DNA of 64,000 bases. Origin: Halobellus captivus. Lineage in GTDB: Archaea > Halobacteriota > Halobacteria > Halobacteriales > Haloferacaceae. Position 1 is the first letter of the stretch, and each line of letters begins with the position of its first letter. The notes beneath the pieces are model-generated. The model was not told the DNA's origin and did not search any database. It saw only the letters and a list, made by a program, of their open reading frames with translations. The position numbers and the translations under genes were made by a program. The stretch lies in the NCBI RefSeq assembly GCF_003697845.1, contig NZ_RDQE01000012.1, positions 53,511 through 117,510 on the forward strand, read 5' to 3'. Shown in pieces: positions 1-8,703 of the stretch.

Positions 1-2
1 CG

Positions 3-1405
3 CGCGAGGAGATCATCGGGGCGACGACCGCCGAGGTCCACGGCGGGGAGTTCGCCGGTCGTTTCCGCGCCAACGACGAGGCGGCCATCGCGGCCGGCGA
101 GCCGTAGCGGTTCGACGAGCGCTATCCCGGCCCGGACGGCGAGCGTCGGTTCGCCACGGTCCGCGTCCCGCTCTTCGACGAGACCGGCGAGCCGTACGCG
201 GTCTACGGGATCGCGACCGACATCACCGCGGAGTTGGCGTTCGTGGAGGAGCGCGCCGAACTGCTCGACCGGATGACCGACGCGTTCGTCGCGCTCGACG
301 CCGACGACCGGATAACCTACCTCAACGCCCGGGCGGCGGGAGTGACGGCCGGCGACCGCGACCGCGACGACCTCGTCGGCGAGCGCGTCTGGGACGTGTT
401 CCCCGGCGTGATCGACACCGAGTTCCGGACGGCCCTCGAGCGCGCCCGCGAGACCGGCAAGTCGACGACCGCGACGATCCACTACGAGCCGGCCGACCGC
501 TTCTTCGAGACGCGGGTCTATCCGTTCGACTCGGGCGTCTCCGTCTACTCCCGGGACGTCACGGAGGCGATGCACGAGCGGCGCGAGCTGGAGCGGCGCG
601 AGTCCGTCATGCACCGGCTCCACGAGGCCATCTCGGAGAGGGACGCCACGTTCGAGCGAAAGGTCGCCTCGCTGCTCGCGCTCGGCAGGGAGGTACTCGG
701 CGTCGAGTCGGGACTGCTCTCGCGAGTCCAGGGCGACCGCTATCGGACGGTGGTCGTCGACGACGCCACCGGCGAGTTCGCCGAGGGCGACGTCGTCTCC
801 CTGTCGTCGACGGTCTGCGAGCGGGTCGTCTCGACGGAGCGGTCCCTCCAGGCGAGTCGGCGCCGGACGACCCCGATCTCGCCGAGCGTGACGGGGTCGT
901 CGCGCTCGATCGAATGACGGAGCTCATCGAGGACGCCCTCTCGTTCGCCCGAATGGGCGATCGCGTCGTCGACGTCGAGCGGGTGGACGTCGCGGCCGTC
1001 GCCGAGCGGGCCTGGGGGACCGTCGAGACCGCGGACGCGACCCTGCGGATCGAAGAGGTCGGGGCGATCGACGGCGACGCCTCGCGGCTTCGGACCCTGT
1101 TCGAGAACCTGTTTCGAAATGCCGTCGAGCACGGCGGCGAGGGCGTGACCGTCACGGTGGGTCGCGAGGGAACGACCCTGTTCGTCGCCGACGACGGGCC
1201 CGGGATCCCCGAGGCGGACCGTGAGACGGTCTTCGAGGTCGGGTTCTCCACCAACCACGATGGCACGGGATTCGGGCTGGGGATCGTCTCGGAGATCGCG
1301 ACCGCCCACGGCTGGACCGCGGCCGCGACCGAGGCGGAAGGCGGGGGCGCGCGGATCGAACTCCGCGGCGTCACGGCGGCAGATCCGGCCGAATCGCCCG
1401 AGTGA
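3..1405 (+). pseudogene. Remnant of a PAS/GAF sensor histidine kinase (5' end outside window)
   Basis: From base 3 the frame encodes the end of a PAS/PAC domain. An in-frame TAG at 105-107 cuts it, and the same frame then continues through a second PAS domain (motif [16 protein letters not shown]) into the start of a GAF domain before running out at 917. A HATPase domain follows in a different frame (914-1405), with N box RNAVEHGG, G1 box DDGPGIP and G2 box GFGLGI. Between about 845 and 915 the rest of the GAF domain and the first dimerisation helix with the phospho-accepting His are missing; only the second helix ([13 protein letters not shown]) remains. I infer a nonsense mutation plus an internal deletion with frameshift, so the gene is decayed. 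A sequencing error could explain the stop but not the missing H box. The downstream piece could still be translated from ATG 914 as an orphan ATPase domain. Confidence 0.75.
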
Positions 1406-1479
1406 GCGACGACGCGAGTGAGCGACGACGCGAGTAGGCGACGACGCGAGTAGGCGACGATCTCGAATGAGCGACGGTC
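1400..1479. repeat. 16-bp tandem repeat, 4 units plus one degenerate
   Basis: A 16-base unit (gagtgagcgacgacgc) is repeated at 1400, 1416, 1432 and 1448 with small changes, and a weaker fifth unit follows. The first unit contains the TGA stop of the kinase remnant, so the tandem copies extend the 3' end of that gene. Each copy carries TGA or TAG in the matching place. Confidence 0.85.
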
Positions 1480-1551
1480 CCGATGGAAGCAGGATCGACG
1501 TTGCGACCGCCGACCCCGGGAGCTTTTTCGTGGGGACGACGAGGAGGTGGC

Positions 1552-2529
1552 ATGGAAACGCGACGCACGCTGCTCGTCGACGCCTTCACCGACGACCCTC
1601 TCGCCGGCAACGTCGCCGGCGTGGTGCCCGACGCCGCGGGATTGAGCGACGACCGGATGGGACGGATCGCGTCGGAGCTCGGCGCGTCCGAGACCGCGTT
1701 CCTCACGCCCGCGGACGGGGACGCCGACCGGCGGATCCGGTACTTCACGCCGACCGACGAGGTCGACCTCTGCGGACACGCCACGGTGGCCTCGTACGCC
1801 GCGCTGTTCGCGGACGGAGCGATCGACGCCGGCGAGCACGTCCTCCGCACGAACGTCGGCGACCTGACGGTCACGGTGACCGAGTCGGGCCGGGTCTGGA
1901 TGCGACAGGAGTCGCCGACGGTCGGGACGGTCGAGGTCGACGCGGACCGGCTCGGCTCCGCGCTCGGGATCGATCCGGCCGCGCTGCGTGACGTGGGCGC
2001 GGACCTCCCCGTCGCGGTCGCATCGACCGGCCTCCCGTTCCTCGTGGTGCCCGTAAACTTCCTCGAGCGACTCGGCGAGGCCGACCCGGACATGCGCGCG
2101 GTCGAGGGGCTGTCCGCCGAGTTCGACGTCGCGGGCGTGTACGCCTTCACCTTCGACGCGCTCGGGGCGGACTCGACGCTCCACGGCCGGGCGTTCGCGC
2201 CCGCCGTCGGCGTCCCCGAGGACCCGGTGACGGGCACCGCGAGCGGCGCGGTCGGCGGATACCTCCGGGCGGTCGAGGCGTTCGACGGCGACTTCCCCGA
2301 GGAGATCCGGTGCGAGCAGGGCCACTTCCTCGATCGGCCCGGATGCGTGGCGGTCCGAGTCGACGAGGGCGACGGGGGCAGCGGGGACGGAGAAGGCGAG
2401 GATGCGATCGGCGGAAACGGGGAAGACGGCGAGGTGACCGTGACGGTCGGCGGCGACGCGGTCGTCTCGCTCGACGGCGAGATCCGCCTCCCCGAGGAGG
2501 AGGACGGCGACGGTATCATCGAGGCGTGA
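1552..2529 (+). CDS. PhzF-family isomerase/epimerase-like protein
   Basis: This 325-residue protein matches the PhzF/DapF-fold family of cofactor-free isomerases. The catalytic Glu lies in ASETAF (about E47) and the substrate-binding segment LCGHATVA is at 73-80; a second glycine-rich motif, PVTGTASGA, closes the active site in the C-terminal half. The ATG at 1552 puts the conserved start (METRRTLLVDAF) directly at the N-terminus; earlier in-frame codons add unlikely sequence. An acidic Gly/Asp/Glu insertion (around residues 276-300) interrupts the last beta strands, which is common in haloarchaeal proteins. Characterised relatives act on small metabolites, but the substrate cannot be told from the sequence and no pathway partner is adjacent. 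Confidence 0.85.
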   Translation: METRRTLLVDAFTDDPLAGNVAGVVPDAAGLSDDRMGRIASELGASETAFLTPADGDADRRIRYFTPTDEVDLCGHATVASYAALFADGAIDAGEHVLRTNVGDLTVTVTESGRVWMRQESPTVGTVEVDADRLGSALGIDPAALRDVGADLPVAVASTGLPFLVVPVNFLERLGEADPDMRAVEGLSAEFDVAGVYAFTFDALGADSTLHGRAFAPAVGVPEDPVTGTASGAVGGYLRAVEAFDGDFPEEIRCEQGHFLDRPGCVAVRVDEGDGGSGDGEGEDAIGGNGEDGEVTVTVGGDAVVSLDGEIRLPEEEDGDGIIEA

Positions 2530-2601
2530 CGGGCTCATCGATCGTCACCGGCACGTGGGGATCGACCGAACGCTTACCTCCGCGAGACCCGTACCGATCG
2601 C

Positions 2602-2796
2602 ATGGAGTTCGACCTCCCCCGTGCGGCCGGTATCGTGGCGCTTCTCATCGCCGTCGGAACCGCCGGGCTCGTCGGCGGCGGCATGATGCCGCTCTCGACG
2701 ACGCTCATGATGGTCGTCCCCTCGATGGTCGTCTTCGGGGCTATCGTCTTCGTCGTCGGCATGAAACACGGCGAGTTCCGCGCGACGCGGACGTAG
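2602..2796 (+). CDS. Small membrane protein, two predicted TM helices
   Basis: This 64-residue protein consists of two hydrophobic segments (about 8-28 and 34-55) joined by a short turn, followed by a short basic tail (KHGEFRATRT). I recognise it as a small protein recurring in haloarchaea but know no function. Starting at ATG 2602 places a short polar cap (MEFDLPR) before the first helix. It stands alone between the phzF-like gene and the antiporter gene, all on the same strand. Confidence 0.65.
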   Translation: MEFDLPRAAGIVALLIAVGTAGLVGGGMMPLSTTLMMVVPSMVVFGAIVFVVGMKHGEFRATRT

Positions 2797-2864
2797 GACG
2801 GCGATACCGCCGCGTCCCCGTCCCGTATCGCGTCGTTTTTGAAAGGACGGCGTGAACCGCGGGC

Positions 2865-3815
2865 ATGGTGCTCGGATCGCCGGTGACCGAACTCGGCCTC
2901 CTCCTCGCCGGCGTCGGGCTGTTGTACGCCGGCGCGGAGCTGCTCGTCGCGGGCGCTCGCGACCTCGCGCTCGCTATCGGGCTGAAGGCCTCGACGGTCG
3001 GCGTCACCGTCGTCGCGTTCGCGACGACCGCGCCGGAGCTGTTCGTGGCGATCCTCGGCGCGCTCACCGTGTCGACCGACATCGGTTTGGGCGCGATCGT
3101 CGGCTCGAACGTCGCCAACGTCGGGCTCGTGCTCGGGATCGCCGCGCTGATCCGTCCGCTCGAGGTCTCCGGGACGGTGTTCCGCAGGGACGTGCCGTTC
3201 ATGATCCTCGCGGCGCTGCTGCTCGTCGGACTCGGCTGGAACGGGCGGATCGGCCCCCTCGAGGGCGGCGTCCTCCTCGCGGCGCTCGTCGCGTTCACCG
3301 CCGTCGTGCTGCGCGGAGTCCAGCGGACGCAGGCGGGCATCTCCGCCGCGGAACGCGACGGCATGCCGGACGCCGAGGCGAGGGACGTCGCCGCCGTGAT
3401 CGGCGGGATCGCCGCGCTCGTCGTCGGCTCCCGCTGGCTGATCGACGGGGGACGGGACCTGCTCGCCGCGGCCGGCTTCTCCGACCTGTTCATCGGGCTC
3501 ACCGTGCTCGCGGTCGGCACCTCGTTGCCGGAACTCGCCGCGAGCGTCGTCGCCGCCGTCCGCGGCGAGGCGAGCTTCAGCGTCGGCAACGTCGTCGGCT
3601 CGAACATCTACAACGTCCTCGCCGTCATCGGGCTGCTCGCGTTCGTCTCCCCGATCGACGTGAGCCCCGGGGTCCGGGCGTTCGAGTTCCCGACGCTCCT
3701 CGCGTTCACCCTGCTCGTCGTCGGGCTCATGTACCGCGGCGACCGGCTCACGCGGGTCGACGGAGCGATACTCGTGGCCGCGTACGTGAGCTTCGTCTAC
3801 CTGCTGTTGCCGTGA
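2865..3815 (+). CDS. CaCA-family sodium/calcium antiporter (YrbG-like)
   Basis: The 316-residue protein has about ten hydrophobic segments and the two inverted alpha repeats that define the calcium/cation antiporter superfamily: ATTAPELFVAILGA in the first half and VGTSLPELAASVVAA in the second. Each is followed by a GSN(V/I) motif (IVGSNVANVGLVLG and VVGSNIYNVLAV). The acidic residues in these motifs are the known ion-binding ligands. It would exchange Ca2+ (or another cation) for Na+ across the cytoplasmic membrane. A T-rich TATA-like stretch (cgtttttgaaa) lies about 30 bases before ATG 2865, consistent with a leaderless transcript. The gene ends in FVYLLLP, the segment that is tandemly copied downstream. 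Confidence 0.9.
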   Translation: MVLGSPVTELGLLLAGVGLLYAGAELLVAGARDLALAIGLKASTVGVTVVAFATTAPELFVAILGALTVSTDIGLGAIVGSNVANVGLVLGIAALIRPLEVSGTVFRRDVPFMILAALLLVGLGWNGRIGPLEGGVLLAALVAFTAVVLRGVQRTQAGISAAERDGMPDAEARDVAAVIGGIAALVVGSRWLIDGGRDLLAAAGFSDLFIGLTVLAVGTSLPELAASVVAAVRGEASFSVGNVVGSNIYNVLAVIGLLAFVSPIDVSPGVRAFEFPTLLAFTLLVVGLMYRGDRLTRVDGAILVAAYVSFVYLLLP

Positions 3816-3907
3816 CCCCCTTCGTCTACCTGCTGTTGCCGTGACCCCCTTCGTCTACCTGCTGTTGCCGTGACCCCCTTCGCCTACCTGCTGTTGCCGT
3901 GGTCCAC
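3792..3907. repeat. 29-bp tandem repeat (4 copies) starting at the antiporter 3' end
   Basis: A 29-base unit beginning ttcgtctacctgctgttgcc occurs at 3792, 3821, 3850 and 3879; the last copy has one change. The first copy is the final coding stretch of the antiporter with its TGA. Because 29 is not a multiple of three, each later copy is in another frame but again reads F(V/A)YLLLP. Confidence 0.95.
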
Positions 3908-4036
3908 CGGCGGCACGGTCATCCGCGGCGTCGCGATCGTCCCCGGCGTTTATCTTCGATCGGGCGTAATCCGGCGGCATGGACTGCCCTCCACGAACGG
4001 CGCGTCGACCGCCGGGCCCATCCGGCCGGAACCGCG

Positions 4037-4618
4037 ATGCGTAGCTCGTTTCTGAAACACGCCGGGATCGGTGCCGCGACGATGCTCGTCATGGGACTCG
4101 TCCCGTTCGGCGCGGTGTTCGCGCCGCTCGTCGGCGGAGCGATGGCCGGATGGCTCGGCGGAAGGGACGCCACGCACGGCGGGAAACTCGGCGGGGCGGC
4201 GGGTGCGATCGCGTCGCTGGCGGTCGCGGCCGTCGTGTTCCTCGGCGTCCTCCTCTCGGGGTTCGACCTCGGGATCACGCTGGTCCTCCTCGGGGCCGCG
4301 CTGTTCGCCACGGCGCTTCTGGTCGGGTTCGGAGCGCTCGGCGGGGTGCTCGGGTCGGCGATGGCCGCCGATCGGCGGTCGGCGTCGGTCAGCGACGCCG
4401 AACGTGGTGGGGCACGCGAGAGGGATCCGGTCCGGGAGGTCCAGGAGCGATACGCGGCCGGGGAGCTGACGGAATCCGAACTCGAGGACGAGCTCGACCG
4501 GGTGCTCGAGGGCGAGGGCGAGCGCGGGTCCGCCGGTCGAGCCGAACGAACCGGCGGGACGTCGGACGACCGGTCACGGATCGAGCCCGATCGAGGGATA
4601 CGCGAGTCGGAACGGTGA
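4037..4618 (+). CDS. Membrane protein with C-terminal SHOCT domain
   Basis: The 193-residue protein has an N-terminal part of about 105 residues with three or four hydrophobic, Gly/Ala-rich helices. It is followed by a soluble tail holding a SHOCT motif (DPVREVQERYAAGELTESEL, about 131-150) and a charged Arg/Asp/Glu-rich end. SHOCT is a short helical oligomerisation motif found at the ends of many prokaryotic membrane proteins. ATG 4037 is chosen because it begins just before the first hydrophobic segment; the longer frame upstream codes for an Arg-rich sequence that looks untranslated. Function unknown. Confidence 0.75.
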   Translation: MRSSFLKHAGIGAATMLVMGLVPFGAVFAPLVGGAMAGWLGGRDATHGGKLGGAAGAIASLAVAAVVFLGVLLSGFDLGITLVLLGAALFATALLVGFGALGGVLGSAMAADRRSASVSDAERGGARERDPVREVQERYAAGELTESELEDELDRVLEGEGERGSAGRAERTGGTSDDRSRIEPDRGIRESER

Positions 4619-4663
4619 TGCCGAATCGATGGCTATTCGACCGACCGAAACCCAGCCGAACAC

Positions 4664-6115
4664 GTGATAGCGATCGTCGTCAGTCGGGCCGACAGCGCCT
4701 CCGAGCACATCGGCGAGCGACTCCTCGATATCGGCGACTGGACGAGCCACGAGGACGAAACCCGCCCCGACGCCGCGGGCGGCGGGACCTACTATCGGAC
4801 CGAGGGGTTCGAGCTCCGCGAGTTCGACGAGCTCCACATCGACCTGTCCGACCCGGCGGCCGCCTTCGGCGGAGGAGGGAGTGGGGACGAGCAGGACGCC
4901 GCGGACGACCCCGCCCTCCTCGTGTTCGTCTCGCGGCACTCCGGGAACACCGGTCCGTTGTTGACCGCCCACGTCACCGGCAACTTCGGGCCCGCGGAGT
5001 ACGGCGGGGAGCCGCGGACCCTCGCGCGGGCCGCGCCGGGCGCGGTGAGCCGCGTCGTCGACGCGATGGCGACTCACGCGCCCGAGGGGTACGACGTGGG
5101 GATCGAGTGCACCCACCACGGTCCGACGGACACCTCGGTTCCCTCGCTGTTCGCCGAGCTCGGCTCCGACGAGCCGCAGTGGCGCGACCCCGAGGGAGCC
5201 CGCGCGGTCGCCAAGGCCGTCCTCGCGCTCGAGGGGACGGGTCCGGATATGCACGGACCCGACGGTCGGAACCGCCACGTCGTCGGCTTCGGCGGCGGCC
5301 ACTACGCCCCGCGGTTCACCCGGATCGTCCGCGAGACCGACTGGACCGTCGGCCACGTCGGGGCCGACTGGGCGCTCGCCGATATGGGCTCGCCGGACGC
5401 CAACCGCGACGTGATCGAGGGGGCGTTCGAACGGAGCCGCGCCGACCGCGCCGTGATAGAGGGGGATCGACCCGACCTCGTCGAAACGATCCGGGACCTC
5501 GGGTACCGGGCCGTGAGCGAGACGTGGGTCCGGGCGGTCGACGACCGTCCGCTCGCGCTGGTCGAACACCTGGAGGCGGCGATCGAGCCCGTCGACGAGG
5601 GGCTCCGGTTCGGGTCGGTTGACGCGCCGATCGCGGAAGCGGGCGGGGGCAACCCGGCCGACCCGGCCGACGCCGCCGATGCCGCCGACCCCGCCGGCGC
5701 GGTGACCGTCCGCGACCTCCCGGACGAGTTGCTCGCGCGGGCACAGGGGATCGACGCCGAGGCCGCGCGCGCGACCGTCGAGTCGAACGCGGTCGCGTTC
5801 GGCACGGAGCAGGCCGGGACGCGTGCGGCCGGGAGCGTCGCGCTCGCGGTCGACGACGCGGCACCGGGATACGCGGACCTCGTCGCCGACCTCGCGGCCG
5901 TGCTGGAGGCCGGCTACGACGAGGTCGTCGTCGACGACGACGCCGTAGTCGCCCGCGAGACCGCGTTCGACCCGGCGCTTGCGGTCGACCGGGGAGTACC
6001 GGAGGGGCCGGCGTTCGGCCGGCTCGCGTCCGGCGAGTCCGTGGAGGTGGAGGGCGAGACGATCGATCCGGCGGCAGTCTCGACGCGACGCGAGGAGCGA
6101 TTTCCCGTCGAGTGA
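4664..6115 (+). CDS. dtdA: D-aminoacyl-tRNA deacylase, archaeal type
   Basis: The enzyme removes D-amino acids wrongly attached to tRNA (archaeal/plant DTD2 family). The family motif THHGPT is at residues 150-155 and a second conserved block GFGGGHYAPRF lies around 210. The protein has 483 residues: the catalytic domain takes the first 280 or so, followed by an acidic and Ala-rich linker and a C-terminal region seen in haloarchaeal members. The start is GTG 4664 (GTG-ATA-GCG), which gives the conserved beginning MIAIVVSRADSASEHI. It sits just upstream of ftsZ1 on the same strand but has its own stop 135 bases before the next start. Confidence 0.9.
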   Translation: MIAIVVSRADSASEHIGERLLDIGDWTSHEDETRPDAAGGGTYYRTEGFELREFDELHIDLSDPAAAFGGGGSGDEQDAADDPALLVFVSRHSGNTGPLLTAHVTGNFGPAEYGGEPRTLARAAPGAVSRVVDAMATHAPEGYDVGIECTHHGPTDTSVPSLFAELGSDEPQWRDPEGARAVAKAVLALEGTGPDMHGPDGRNRHVVGFGGGHYAPRFTRIVRETDWTVGHVGADWALADMGSPDANRDVIEGAFERSRADRAVIEGDRPDLVETIRDLGYRAVSETWVRAVDDRPLALVEHLEAAIEPVDEGLRFGSVDAPIAEAGGGNPADPADAADAADPAGAVTVRDLPDELLARAQGIDAEAARATVESNAVAFGTEQAGTRAAGSVALAVDDAAPGYADLVADLAAVLEAGYDEVVVDDDAVVARETAFDPALAVDRGVPEGPAFGRLASGESVEVEGETIDPAAVSTRREERFPVE

Positions 6116-6213
6116 GTCCGATCGTCGACCCGGCCTGGAGACTGCCGACCGATCGGGAGCCACCACTCCGGCTGAGGCCGTTTCGGCGTCTGACGCGGGT
6201 CGGACGATCGGGC

Positions 6214-6225
6214 AAGAATAAATAC
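6214..6225 (+). promoter_or_regulatory. TATA-like box of ftsZ1
   Basis: The A/T-rich stretch aagaataaatac stands out in a GC-rich spacer about 30 bases before ATG 6251, the usual position of a haloarchaeal TATA box for a short-leader or leaderless transcript. Confidence 0.6.
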
Positions 6226-6250
6226 GTCGGGGTCGCAACGACACCACATA

Positions 6251-7405
6251 ATGGACTCCATCGTTGAGGACGCCATCGACGAAGCCGAGGAATCCCCGGC
6301 GGACGGCTCCGGGGGTCCCGGCGACCCCGCGGAGGACGGCCACGCCGACGCGGCGCCACGGACCGGCACGATGACCGACGACGAGCTGGAGGACGTCCTC
6401 CAGGACCTCCAGACCAACATCACCGTCGTGGGCTGCGGCGGCGCCGGCGGCAACACGGTCAACCGGATGACCGAGGAGGGGATCCACGGCGCGAAGCTCG
6501 TCGCGGCCAACACCGACGTGCAACACCTCGTCAACATCGAGGCCGACACCAAGATCCTGATGGGTCAACAGAAGACCCAGGGCCGCGGCGCGGGCTCGCT
6601 CCCGCAGGTGGGCGAGGAGGCCGCCATCGAGTCCCAAGAGGAGATCTCCGACGCCATCGACGGCTCCGACATGGTGTTCGTCACCGCCGGGCTCGGCGGC
6701 GGCACCGGGACCGGCTCCGCGCCGGTCGTCGCGAAGGCCGCCCGCGACTCGGGCGCGCTCACCATCGCCATCGTCACGACCCCGTTCACCGCGGAGGGCG
6801 AGGTCCGCCGGACGAACGCCGAGGCCGGGCTCGAACGCCTCCGCGACGTGAGCGACACCGTGATCGTCGTCCCCAACGATCGCCTGCTCGACGCGGTCGG
6901 GAAGCTCCCCGTCCGCCAGGCGTTCAAGGTGTCCGACGAGGTGCTGATGCGCTCGGTGAAGGGGATCACGGAGCTGATCACCAAACCCGGCCTCGTCAAC
7001 CTCGACTTCGCCGACGTCCGCACCGTGATGGAGAAGGGCGGCGTCGCGATGATCGGGCTCGGCGAGTCCGACTCCGAGTCGAAGGCGCAGGACTCGGTGA
7101 AGTCGGCGCTGCGCTCGCCGCTTCTCGACGTCGACATCTCCGGCGCGAACTCCGCGCTCGTGAACGTCACCGGCGGACAGGACATGTCCATCGAGGAGGC
7201 CGAGGGGGTCGTCGAGGAGATCTACGACCGGATCGACCCCGACGCCCGGATCATCTGGGGGACCTCCGTCGACGAGGACCTCGAGGGCGAGATGCGGACG
7301 ATGATCGTCGTCACGGGCGTCGAGTCGCCACAGATCTACGGCCAGAACGACGAGGAGGCGGGGGCGACGGCGGCCGAGATGGAGGACATCGACTACGTCG
7401 AGTGA
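6251..7405 (+). CDS. ftsZ1: Cell division protein FtsZ1
   Basis: This tubulin-family GTPase forms the division ring. The 384-residue protein has an acidic N-terminal extension of about 55 residues, then the GTPase core starting [12 protein letters not shown]. The tubulin signature GGGTGTG is at 149-155, and the T7-loop region ([11 protein letters not shown], around 255) carries the Asp that completes the GTPase site of the next subunit. The C-terminus ends in a short acidic tail. The placement upstream of secE and spt5 matches the ftsZ1 locus of other haloarchaea, where FtsZ1 acts alongside FtsZ2; the second paralogue is not in this window. Calling it ftsZ1 rests on this context and on overall sequence. 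Confidence 0.95.
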   Translation: MDSIVEDAIDEAEESPADGSGGPGDPAEDGHADAAPRTGTMTDDELEDVLQDLQTNITVVGCGGAGGNTVNRMTEEGIHGAKLVAANTDVQHLVNIEADTKILMGQQKTQGRGAGSLPQVGEEAAIESQEEISDAIDGSDMVFVTAGLGGGTGTGSAPVVAKAARDSGALTIAIVTTPFTAEGEVRRTNAEAGLERLRDVSDTVIVVPNDRLLDAVGKLPVRQAFKVSDEVLMRSVKGITELITKPGLVNLDFADVRTVMEKGGVAMIGLGESDSESKAQDSVKSALRSPLLDVDISGANSALVNVTGGQDMSIEEAEGVVEEIYDRIDPDARIIWGTSVDEDLEGEMRTMIVVTGVESPQIYGQNDEEAGATAAEMEDIDYVE

Positions 7406-7482
7406 CCGGCGGGCCGACCCGGGTCCGCTAGGTCCCCGCGCTGACCCTCGCTCCGTCCATCCGCCGTTCCACGCCCTCCACC

Positions 7483-7857
7483 ATGCCGACGTACTCCTCC
7501 ACCATGCCGGATCCTTCCACCATGCCGGATCCCTCCGCCGGAGACGCCGCCGCCGCTGTCGATAGCGACGGCTCCCCGCCGACCGACGGGTCGGGAGATC
7601 CCTCGCCGATCGACGGGTCCGACGGCCGCGGTCCGCCACCCGTCCACCATCCCGAACCGGAGACGGACCGCGGCCTCCCCGGGTTCGTCGACGCGTCCCT
7701 GGTCGCGTTCGCCGTCAGTCTCCTCGCGCTCGTCGTCGCCGGCGCGGCGACCGGCGACCCCGTCACCTGGGGGGACGCCCCCGGAACGCTCTCGAACGCG
7801 CTGATGGCGGCGAGCGTCGGCGGCGGGATCCGATGGGTCTCGAACCGCGGCGGATGA
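7483..7857 (+). CDS. Hypothetical membrane protein between ftsZ1 and secE
   Basis: The 124-residue frame has a Pro/Ser/Asp-rich N-terminal half of low complexity, then one clear hydrophobic helix (about 77-97, ASLVAFAVSLLALVVAG) and a weaker second one near the end. It sits between ftsZ1 and secE, where other haloarchaea also carry a small membrane gene. The start is uncertain: 7483, 7504 and 7522 are all ATG codons created by a short repeated stretch (caccatgccggatcc). I know no function. A reverse-strand frame over the same bases is longer but has no plausible domain, so I prefer this one. Confidence 0.55.
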   Translation: MPTYSSTMPDPSTMPDPSAGDAAAAVDSDGSPPTDGSGDPSPIDGSDGRGPPPVHHPEPETDRGLPGFVDASLVAFAVSLLALVVAGAATGDPVTWGDAPGTLSNALMAASVGGGIRWVSNRGG

Positions 7858-7943
7858 GGGGAGGGATCGACCGAGGACGACGGCGATGCCGTCGAACCCG
7901 CATCAAAAGGTAAAAACCGTCCCGTCACGAACTCGCTCGTAAC

Positions 7944-8120
7944 ATGGACGTCCCGTACGACCTCAACAGCTATATCCGCGTGTTGAAGCTGGCGAGCACG
8001 CCGAGCACCGACGAGTTCCTCCAGGTGTCGAAGATCGCCGGCGCCGGGATCCTGCTGATCGGGTTCCTCGGCTTCCTGATCTTCGCGATCATGAGCCTCC
8101 TGCCGGGGGTCGGCGCGTAA
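7944..8120 (+). CDS. secE: Preprotein translocase subunit SecE (Sec61-gamma)
   Basis: This 58-residue protein has an amphipathic N-terminal helix ([16 protein letters not shown]) and one C-terminal transmembrane helix (about 32-53), the standard layout of archaeal SecE, which clamps SecY in the membrane. The stop TAA shares its last A with the ATG of spt5, so the two are translationally coupled, an arrangement conserved across archaea. An A-rich stretch (caaaaggtaaaaacc, about 7902-7916) roughly 30 bases upstream is the likely promoter. Confidence 0.95.
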   Translation: MDVPYDLNSYIRVLKLASTPSTDEFLQVSKIAGAGILLIGFLGFLIFAIMSLLPGVGA

Positions 8121-8572
8121 TGCCGATCTTCTCGGTCAAGACGACCGCCCGCCAGGAGCGGACCGTCGCCGACATGCTCGCCGAAAAGGAGATGCCGGAG
8201 ATCCAGGCGGTCATCGCCCCCGACCAGCTCACGAGCTACGTGATGGTCGAGGCGTCGGACGGCAGCGTCTTCGCCCGGATCCTCGACGAGATCCCCCACG
8301 CCCGCGGCGTCATCCAGGGGGCGGACGGCCCCGCCGAGAGCCCCTTCTCGGAGGTCGAACACTTCCTCTCGCCGACCCCCGACGTCGAGGGGATCGCCGA
8401 GGGCGACATCGTCGAGCTGATCGCCGGCCCCTTCAAGGGCGAGAAGGCCCGCGTCCAGCGCATCGACGAGGGCAAAGACCAGGTGACCGTCGAGCTGTAC
8501 GAGGCGACCGTCCCGATCCCGGTCACCGTCCGCGGCGACCAGATCCGCGTGCTGGACAGCGAGGAGCGGTAG
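8120..8572 (+). CDS. spt5: Transcription elongation factor Spt5 (NusG)
   Basis: The 150-residue protein has an NGN domain (residues 1-85), which binds the RNA polymerase clamp, and a C-terminal KOW domain (about 95-145) with the typical start EGDIVELIAGPFKGEKARV. The length is normal for archaeal Spt5. With Spt4 it keeps the polymerase processive and links transcription to ribosomes. It overlaps secE by one base and is the last gene of that pair; about 130 bases separate it from artA. Confidence 0.95.
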   Translation: MPIFSVKTTARQERTVADMLAEKEMPEIQAVIAPDQLTSYVMVEASDGSVFARILDEIPHARGVIQGADGPAESPFSEVEHFLSPTPDVEGIAEGDIVELIAGPFKGEKARVQRIDEGKDQVTVELYEATVPIPVTVRGDQIRVLDSEER

Positions 8573-8672
8573 CCCCTCGTCCCGGACGAACGGCGCGACG
8601 CGCCGTGAGTCGACGGCGAGGAACATAACTCTCGGAGTCGAGTTCCCTCCCGGATCTCCGGCAACGACAAGG

Positions 8673-8681
8673 GCTTTATTC
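8673..8681 (+). promoter_or_regulatory. TATA-like box of artA
   Basis: The sequence gctttattc lies about 27 bases before ATG 8704, in an otherwise GC-rich spacer, as expected for a leaderless haloarchaeal promoter. Confidence 0.6.
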
Positions 8682-8703
8682 GACGACCCCCGACCCTCTC
8701 GAC

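Noticed and set aside
607..2538. Long reverse-strand frames over the kinase remnant and phzF-like gene
   Set aside because: They are Arg/Pro-rich shadows caused by high GC content; the forward frames have clear domains.
7428..7928. Reverse-strand frame of 166 residues opposite the small membrane gene
   Set aside because: Low-complexity Ser/Pro/Arg content, no helix or domain, and it covers the secE promoter.
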